64,000 bases of DNA from assembly GCF_947487575.1 (NCBI RefSeq), contig NZ_CANKXG010000005.1, forward strand, positions 62,001 to 126,000. The letters are read 5' to 3'. Under the pieces are notes generated by a model. The model saw only the letters and a program-made list of their open reading frames with translations, was not told the origin of the DNA and ran no database searches. Origin of the DNA: an uncultured Algibacter sp. (GTDB lineage Bacteria; Bacteroidota; Bacteroidia; Flavobacteriales; Flavobacteriaceae). Made by a program: the position numbers and the translations under genes. Of this stretch, positions 55,954 through 64,000 are shown piece by piece. Every line of letters begins with the position of its first letter. The first letter of the stretch is position 1.

Positions 55954-57927
55954 TTATTTTAAAGATTCTAAACAATTTGCATTTAAGTCAACTTTCATTT
56001 TTACATTCAAAAAGAAGTGGGTAATAAAATAAAGAGGAATTCCAAGTATTAAAAGAAAGATATTGGGTTTGTTCTGTTTTTTATTTATATGATTATAAAA
56101 TTGAAATAAATTAATAATCGATTTAATAAAGTAAATAATAAATATTGCTAATGAAACCATACTTAGCTGTATTGCAGGTGATGACAATGATGGTAATTTG
56201 TTATTTTTAAAAACAAAGAATAAAATTAATAGAACAAAGCCAATAATATATAATACTATAGCAAATTTTGAGTGTTCATTATAATTCTTTTTTATTTCTT
56301 CTGAAGTGTCGTAACTTTTATTAATATTTAAACCGTTTGCTCTTAAATCTGTTGTAGATAATCCTCTAGATTTTAAGACTTCCATAGCCTTAAACCCTAT
56401 AGCTTTATCATGATCTAATGTGTCAAAATTATTGATAGTGTTTATCAGCTTTTCGTTTTCATATTCAGATAAAAACTTGTAATTTATACTGTCTTTCTCT
56501 TTAATTTTAAAAATCTTTTTTAATGGTTCTACAGCACTACCGAAATCAAATAAACCTCTGTCTGCTGTAGCTCTTTTGGTTAAGAAAATACCAAGGGGCA
56601 GCATGATTAAAGTTGAAAACCAAGGCGCTATAATAGGGTTAAAGTCTCCAGCTTTTGCACTATTTACAGCAAAAATTCCAATGAAATGATAGGTTAAAAA
56701 CAATAGGATAGCAATTACCATAGGTAAGCCTATACCACCTTTACGAATTAGTGCTCCTAAAGGTGCTCCAACAAAAAATAAAATAACACAAGCAAAGCCT
56801 AAAGCAAATTTCTCATGAAGTGAAATAAAATGCTTATTAAGCCATGCTTTAGAGATTTTCATGGTGGCATCTTTCGAAATAATAAGTTGTTTAGAACTAA
56901 TAATTGATTTTGATGCAACATCAACTAACTCTATTTTTTTTTTAGTGTTAAAAAGTTCTAGAATAGGACCTGTATAACTTACGGAGTCTATAATTCTATT
57001 GTTTGCTAGAGGTTTCTTGTTAATACCAGATCTTATATGTAAATTTTGGGAAAAGGATTCATGCTCATTGTTATATTTTACGACCAAAGAATCTATAGTC
57101 TTGGTTAATCCACTAACATTTAGCATATTGTATTTGTCGGTTTGTGATTGTTCATCAAAATCGACATTATTAATTTGCGATAAATCAATATTAATAATCT
57201 TTGTTTCAAAAGTACTTTTTGCAAATGGTTTCCTGATTAGTGCTTTTCTATCCTTTAGAGTTGTTACATCATTGTAGTAATGGCCATCATTTAAAATTAG
57301 TTTTAAAACATTAGAGTCTTTTTCGCTTGCAAGTTCACCAGTTTTAGATTTGATAACCGTAGTATTCTTTCTACCATCATTTCCTTTTACATGAATGGTT
57401 ACATCTTCTAAGTATTGCCCTCTATCTCCACTCTTCCTACTTACTTTTATATTATAATTTGTTCCTTCTATTGTATTAAATTGCCCTTCTGCTATAGCCA
57501 TACTGGGTTTTACCTTTGCAATGTTTTTTCTTAAATTATAGAATTTAAGTTCTGACCAAGGAATCACATTATTTGCAAAGAAGAATGTAATAATACCTAC
57601 TGCAACAATAAAAACACTAAGCCCAGACATAGCGCGCTGTAAGGAAATACCTGTCGATTTCATGGCGGCAAATTCATAATTTTCAGCAAAACTTCCAAAC
57701 ACCATAATAGATGCCAAGAGTATGGTAAGGGGTAAAACTAAAGGAATAAGTTTAGGGGTAACATAAGTCAAAAATTTAAAAACTATAACTATATCTAGCT
57801 CCTTTCCAGCTAGTTCTTTTATATATAGCCAAATAGATTGCAATACAAAAATAAGTATGAGTATAACAAATACGCTGAGAAAAGTTTTTAGGTATGTGGT
57901 TAGTATGTAGCGGTCTAGAATTTTCAC
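55954..57927 (-). CDS. LptF/LptG-family permease
   Basis: 657 aa. Opens MKILDRYILTTYLKTFLSVF, the typical LptF/G start, with three membrane helices in the first 130 residues, a periplasmic beta-jellyroll domain (150-380), three more helices (390-480) and an extra 170-residue C-terminal extension with further membrane helices. It forms the permease pair of the LptB2FG exporter that moves lipopolysaccharide. The extension is usual in Bacteroidota. LolA follows upstream on the same strand. Confidence 0.92.
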   Translation of the reverse strand: MKILDRYILTTYLKTFLSVFVILILIFVLQSIWLYIKELAGKELDIVIVFKFLTYVTPKLIPLVLPLTILLASIMVFGSFAENYEFAAMKSTGISLQRAMSGLSVFIVAVGIITFFFANNVIPWSELKFYNLRKNIAKVKPSMAIAEGQFNTIEGTNYNIKVSRKSGDRGQYLEDVTIHVKGNDGRKNTTVIKSKTGELASEKDSNVLKLILNDGHYYNDVTTLKDRKALIRKPFAKSTFETKIINIDLSQINNVDFDEQSQTDKYNMLNVSGLTKTIDSLVVKYNNEHESFSQNLHIRSGINKKPLANNRIIDSVSYTGPILELFNTKKKIELVDVASKSIISSKQLIISKDATMKISKAWLNKHFISLHEKFALGFACVILFFVGAPLGALIRKGGIGLPMVIAILLFLTYHFIGIFAVNSAKAGDFNPIIAPWFSTLIMLPLGIFLTKRATADRGLFDFGSAVEPLKKIFKIKEKDSINYKFLSEYENEKLINTINNFDTLDHDKAIGFKAMEVLKSRGLSTTDLRANGLNINKSYDTSEEIKKNYNEHSKFAIVLYIIGFVLLILFFVFKNNKLPSLSSPAIQLSMVSLAIFIIYFIKSIINLFQFYNHINKKQNKPNIFLLILGIPLYFITHFFLNVKMKVDLNANCLESLK

Positions 57928-57985
57928 ACGTTTAAATTTTTAAAAAGATATTTTTAAAATTTGTAGATAATCGTTTCAAACGTTA

Positions 57986-58621
57986 TTAATCTAGTTTATT
58001 AATGTAATAATCTTTGTATTTATTGGTGTCAAAGGTAAATAAGGTTTTTGATAAAGGCTCATTTGTTTTAAAAGAATTAACAGTAAGCGTTGTTTTTGTA
58101 CCATTTTTACCCACTTGTATTAAATTGTAAATATGCTTTGTTTGCGTATCTATACCTAAAAGAATATTTTTTATTTCAGAATTTGAATCGATAGGGGTAA
58201 GTTTTACATATTGAATTTTTCTACCATTTATATTTTGTTCAATATCAATTGTGTAAGTATGCCCCTCTTCATAAAAAGATAGCATTTTACTAGGTGTAAT
58301 GGCATCGCTTTCTTCATCATTATCTGATGAAATAGTTACTTCTTCATCTTCAGTACTAATACTATACATGGTTTTTCCATCAAATAGTCTAGTCACTCCA
58401 AGGATATTTAATCTGTATTTATCACCTTGCATGATAACATCACCTTTGGTTTCTTGTTTTATGTTTTCTGAAATATTTTCAAGAGTATATTTAAAGTCTA
58501 GTGAAATATTTTCATAGCTTTTAACTTTTGTTGAAACCTCGTTTAACAACGCTTTGGCATTGTTTTGGGTAAATGCACTAAATGAAAGCGTAATAAGTAA
58601 TATGGTTAAGAATTTTTTCAT
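57986..58621 (-). CDS. lolA: Outer-membrane lipoprotein carrier LolA
   Basis: 211 aa from ATG at 58621 (MKKFLTILLITLSFSAFTQ); the track start is six codons earlier. The mature protein has SYENISLDFKYTLENISENIKQETKGDVIMQGDKYRLNILG and KTMYSISTEDEEVT, matching the LolA/LolB half-barrel. It ferries lipoproteins across the periplasm. It sits between ftsK and the LptF/G gene, a conserved flavobacterial order. Confidence 0.9.
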   Translation of the reverse strand: MKKFLTILLITLSFSAFTQNNAKALLNEVSTKVKSYENISLDFKYTLENISENIKQETKGDVIMQGDKYRLNILGVTRLFDGKTMYSISTEDEEVTISSDNDEESDAITPSKMLSFYEEGHTYTIDIEQNINGRKIQYVKLTPIDSNSEIKNILLGIDTQTKHIYNLIQVGKNGTKTTLTVNSFKTNEPLSKTLFTFDTNKYKDYYINKLD

Positions 58622-58666
58622 TGAAATTTTATTTTTCATTCCTCTTCTCGCGGAACCTAATTTTAA

Positions 58667-61039
58667 TTATAATTCGTCTTCTAAAAGTTTATCTAAGGCT
58701 GTCAAATCTGGAACTAAAACCTGTCTTGCTTTGCTGCCTTCAAAATGACCAACTATTCCTGCGGCTTCTAACTGATCAATTAACCTACCAGCTCTATTGT
58801 AGCCTAATTTTAATTTTCGCTGTAATAATGAAGCTGAACCTTGTTGAGCGGTTACAATAACAATAGCGGCATCTTTAAATAGTTTATCTCTATCTGATAT
58901 GTCTATATCAAGACCTGTGCCACTTTCTTCACCAACATATTCAGGAAGTAAATAAGCATCAGGATATGCTTTTTGTGAGCCTATATAATCTGTTATTTTT
59001 TCAACTTCAGGAGTGTCAACAAAAGCACATTGTACACGAATTAAATCGTTGCCTTGCGTATAAAGCATATCTCCGCGGCCAATAAGTTGGTCTGCTCCAG
59101 AACCATCTAAAATGGTACGTGAATCAATTTTTGAAGTTACTCTAAACGCAATTCTAGCTGGGAAATTGGCTTTAATGATACCTGTAATTACATTAACAGA
59201 TGGGCGTTGGGTTGCAATAATTAAATGAATTCCAATAGCACGGGCTAATTGTGCTAAACGTGCAATAGGTGTTTCAACCTCTTTACCTGCCGTCATTATT
59301 AAATCTGCAAACTCATCAACAACTAAAACAATGTATGGTAAAAATTGATGTCCGTCATTTGGGTTAAGCTTTCTAGCTTTAAATTTTGCATTGTACTCAG
59401 CTATATTTCTGCAGAATGCATTTTTAAGTAATTCATAACGGTTATCCATTTCAATACATAGTGAGTTTAATGTATTGATAACTTTTGTATTATCCGTTAT
59501 TATAGCATCTTCACTATCTGGGAGTTTTGCTAAATAGTGACGTTCTATTTTATTAAAAAGTGTTAACTCTACTTTCTTTGGGTCAACTAAAACGAATTTA
59601 ACTTCGGCGGGATGTTTTTTGTAAAGTAAGGATGTCAAAACCGCATTTAAACCAACCGATTTACCTTGACCAGTAGCACCAGCCATAAGTAAGTGTGGCA
59701 TTTTTGCAAGATCAACCACAAAGGTTTCATTGCTAATAGTTTTCCCTAAAGCTATTGGTAGTTGCATTTCAGAACTTTGAAATTTCTTTGATGCAATTAC
59801 AGAACGCATGGATACAATTGTAGAATTTTTATTTGGTACCTCTATACCAATAGTGCCTTTTCCAGGAATTGGAGCTATAATACGAATGCCTAATGCTGAA
59901 AGTGATAATGCAATATCATCCTCTAAATTCTTAATTTTAGAAATACGAATTCCAGCATCTGGAACAATTTCATATAATGTAACTGTTGGTCCTATAGTAG
60001 CTTTAATACTGGAAATACCAATTTTATAATTGTTTAAAGTATCAACAATTCTGTTCTTATTTTCTTCTAACTCTTCTTGGTTAATGGTAATCCCTTCAGT
60101 ATCGTATTTCTTTAATAAATCTAGTGTTGGAAATTGATATTTAGCTAATTCTAGAGTAGGGTCAAACTGTCCAAAATCTTCAACTAGTTTATTCGCTAGG
60201 TTATCAGTTTCAGATTTTTCTTCCTTTACGTCTTCAACTTTTATTTCTAATTCAGGTTCTTCAACTTCAGGTTCTGGTATTTTTACTTCTAAGGGAGCTG
60301 TTTCAATTTTTGGTTTAGGCTCTGGATTTTTATTTTCTAAAGCTAATTCATGAGCTTTTTTTATAGCTTCAGCTTCATCAGATAAATTGTTATCCAAAGG
60401 CACAACTATATCTTCTTTCATATTAGAAAGCTCGTCTTTAAAATCTTTTTTAGCAGATTTAAAAATACGCGTAAAACTTTCAAAAGTCACTTTAAAACGA
60501 ATCGCTAAATATGTAATTAATCCAAAAATAAGTAAAAGTATAGTGCCAATTTTACCAACGTAATCCTGAAGAAAACTATTAATTTCAAAACCAATTGTAC
60601 CTCCAAGTATATCATTTTTATTTCCGAAGAATCCTAAAAGTATTGATAGCCAGATAGTAATAAGAATCCCCCAAAACCAATGTTTTCTCAGCTTTGCTTT
60701 GTTGATGTTCATTAAAACATAAACACCAGACATAAAGATTAATCCAGAAAAAATAAAAGATGCAATACCAAAACCACGTTGAATAAAAAAGTCGCTTAAC
60801 CAGGCGCCAGTTTTACTCAACCAATTTTGTGTTTTAACTTCGCGTGACGTGAAGTCTGATAAGGTGCTCTGGTCGGCTTCTCCTGTAAATAGATAAGATA
60901 CAAACGCAATAAATAGCAAAAGTCCAGTAATTACCAGAAAACTACCCAACACCAATTTTTGTTGGCTAGACAACTTAAAACTTGGTGCTTTTACGGTTTT
61001 TCTAGGTGATTTTTTAGCTTTAGTTCTGGTTTTAGCCAT
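58667..61039 (-). CDS. ftsK: DNA translocase FtsK
   Basis: 790 aa. Four N-terminal membrane helices (about 25-190), an acidic/proline linker (220-290), the RecA-like motor with Walker A GATGQGKSVGLN and Walker B LVVDEFADL, and a C-terminal gamma winged helix (LLQRKLKLGYNRAGRLIDQLE) that reads KOPS-type sites. It pumps DNA at the septum and activates XerCD at dif; the window also carries xerD at 6933. Its start is followed upstream by dgkA and tpx. Confidence 0.95.
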   Translation of the reverse strand: MAKTRTKAKKSPRKTVKAPSFKLSSQQKLVLGSFLVITGLLLFIAFVSYLFTGEADQSTLSDFTSREVKTQNWLSKTGAWLSDFFIQRGFGIASFIFSGLIFMSGVYVLMNINKAKLRKHWFWGILITIWLSILLGFFGNKNDILGGTIGFEINSFLQDYVGKIGTILLLIFGLITYLAIRFKVTFESFTRIFKSAKKDFKDELSNMKEDIVVPLDNNLSDEAEAIKKAHELALENKNPEPKPKIETAPLEVKIPEPEVEEPELEIKVEDVKEEKSETDNLANKLVEDFGQFDPTLELAKYQFPTLDLLKKYDTEGITINQEELEENKNRIVDTLNNYKIGISSIKATIGPTVTLYEIVPDAGIRISKIKNLEDDIALSLSALGIRIIAPIPGKGTIGIEVPNKNSTIVSMRSVIASKKFQSSEMQLPIALGKTISNETFVVDLAKMPHLLMAGATGQGKSVGLNAVLTSLLYKKHPAEVKFVLVDPKKVELTLFNKIERHYLAKLPDSEDAIITDNTKVINTLNSLCIEMDNRYELLKNAFCRNIAEYNAKFKARKLNPNDGHQFLPYIVLVVDEFADLIMTAGKEVETPIARLAQLARAIGIHLIIATQRPSVNVITGIIKANFPARIAFRVTSKIDSRTILDGSGADQLIGRGDMLYTQGNDLIRVQCAFVDTPEVEKITDYIGSQKAYPDAYLLPEYVGEESGTGLDIDISDRDKLFKDAAIVIVTAQQGSASLLQRKLKLGYNRAGRLIDQLEAAGIVGHFEGSKARQVLVPDLTALDKLLEDEL

Positions 61040-61148
61040 TAATTGGTTTGTTTCAAAATTTAATATCTAAAATAAGATTGTTATTGAGTGATTTTAGTAA
61101 TACAACAAAAATACAAATTACTAACGTTTATCCTAGAGTATTAGTATT

Positions 61149-61517
61149 TTAAAAAATCTTTGGAAGATATATTATAAAGCCAACAATACTCGCAAATATG
61201 CCAGCTATAAATACCGCTCCTGCAGCTATGTCTTTTATTAAACCAATTTTTTCATGACGGTCTGGATGAATAAAATTGGCAATTTCTTCAATGGCTGTAT
61301 TAATGCCTTCAATACTCATAACTAAACCAATAGCGAGTAGTTGAATAGCCCACTCTGTAGAGGAAATGTTAAAATAAAACCCTGCAGCTGTAACTATTAA
61401 AGCTATAAAAAACTGAATTTTTATACTAGCCTCAGATTTTAAAAGTAGGGTTGCACCTTTAAAGGCGTAACCCACACTTTTTAATCGGTTTTTTATAAAA
61501 GATTCTTTTTTAGGCAT
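61149..61517 (-). CDS. dgkA: Diacylglycerol kinase (DgkA-type)
   Basis: 122 aa with three membrane helices. KSEASIKIQFFIALIVTAAGF contains the first conserved Glu, and EGINTAIEEIANFIHPDRHEKIG the second Glu box plus the family motif NTAIE. It phosphorylates diacylglycerol or undecaprenol in the inner membrane. It overlaps the tpx stop by 8 bp. Confidence 0.92.
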   Translation of the reverse strand: MPKKESFIKNRLKSVGYAFKGATLLLKSEASIKIQFFIALIVTAAGFYFNISSTEWAIQLLAIGLVMSIEGINTAIEEIANFIHPDRHEKIGLIKDIAAGAVFIAGIFASIVGFIIYLPKIF

Positions 61518-62016
61518 CTTGCAATGCTTCTAAAGCAGCCTTATAGTTTGGTTCGTCAACAATTTCTCCCACTTGTTCAGTATATTTTACGATGCCATTT
61601 TTATCTAAAACTACAACACAACGTGAGTGCAAACCTTCTAATGGACCGTCAACAATGTTTAAACCATAAGCTTTCCCGAAACTTCCATCTTTAAAATCAG
61701 ATAAATTTACCACATCTTTTAATCCTTCAGCACCGCAAAAACGACCTTGAGCAAAAGGTAAATCGCGAGAAATACAAAGTACTTTTGTGTTTTCTAATTC
61801 ACTTGCTTCCTGATTAAAGGTTCTAACTGATTGTGCGCAAGTCCCAGTATCAATACTTGGGAAAATGTTTAAAACAACTTTACTTCCTCTATAATTTGTT
61901 AAGCTATGAACATCTAAATCTGTAGTAGTTAGTAAAAAGTCTGGTGCTTTTGTACCAACTTCTGGTAAGTTACTTGATGTTTTAATTGAATTTCCTTTTA
62001 ATGTAATTGAAGCCAT
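61510..62016 (-). CDS. tpx: Thiol peroxidase Tpx
   Basis: 168 aa. Peroxidatic C60 in SIDTGTCAQSVRTFN and resolving C94 in GRFCGAEG, the spacing of atypical 2-Cys Tpx. It reduces lipid and other hydroperoxides using thioredoxin. It is divergent from katG across a 258-bp gap, so two peroxide-defence genes share one intergenic region. Confidence 0.95.
   Translation of the reverse strand: MASITLKGNSIKTSSNLPEVGTKAPDFLLTTTDLDVHSLTNYRGSKVVLNIFPSIDTGTCAQSVRTFNQEASELENTKVLCISRDLPFAQGRFCGAEGLKDVVNLSDFKDGSFGKAYGLNIVDGPLEGLHSRCVVVLDKNGIVKYTEQVGEIVDEPNYKAALEALQDA

Positions 62017-64000
<1,984 letters not shown>

Overview
This window looks like a chromosome segment of a marine-type Flavobacteriaceae bacterium (phylum Bacteroidota). 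The evidence is AT-rich DNA, TTTG / TAnnTTTG promoters in front of tRNA genes, an N-terminal carboxypeptidase-regulatory-like TonB receptor, a type IX secretion sorting domain, many small lipoproteins, and the flavobacterial blocks zapA-rny, xerD/aroQ and tpx-dgkA-ftsK-lolA-lptF-ribB.

Layout. 1-7.8 kb: a cut TonB-dependent receptor behind an M23 peptidase, a coiled-coil gene, zapA, a structured RNA that looks like 6S RNA, rny, then an 11-copy 7-bp repeat beside xerD. 8-13 kb: two small outer-membrane barrels, aroQ, lpdA, a type II NADH dehydrogenase and a dispersed hairpin repeat. 13-30 kb: DUF1572/DinB-like protein, msrB, M48 protease, MFS transporter, lipoprotein, a sigma/membrane-protein/DUF2807 operon, clpC, gyrA, a TPR protein, an NlpC/P60 hydrolase, a thiolase and a PgpH-like HD phosphohydrolase. 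30.3-30.5 kb: tRNA-Ser(GCT) and tRNA-Pro(TGG). 31-36 kb: an envelope-lipid cluster (LtaS-like sulfatase-fold enzyme, lipid kinase, three PAP2 genes of which the middle one is broken by an in-frame TGA).

37.64-48.01 kb is an integrative element inserted into the 3' end of tRNA-Ser(TGA). A 13-bp duplication of the tRNA end lies at the far side, still attached to what looks like the original tRNA terminator. The element carries an integrase next to the tRNA, an unknown 390-aa protein, an excisionase-like protein, two other DNA-binding proteins, a complete type III restriction-modification operon (XRE regulator, mod, res), a second catalytic-domain-only tyrosine recombinase and a tiny ORF. Three of its promoters (tiny ORF, excisionase-like gene, integrase) share one operator, AGGGAAT-N3-AGGGAATCCCT-NGCTAT, at an identical distance from the -7 box. 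I read this as an element-wide switch that coordinates integration, excision and an unknown small protein; it is the most interesting signal in the window.

48.2-54.8 kb is accessory chromosome: nitroreductase, DegT/DnrJ aminotransferase with a decayed second 3' end about 0.8 kb downstream, a collagen-like lipoprotein, a T9SS-sorted protein, a C1q-like surface protein and two unknown exported proteins. 54.8-64 kb is the conserved ribB - lptF/G - lolA - ftsK - dgkA - tpx block on the minus strand, with a divergent katG cut by the window end.
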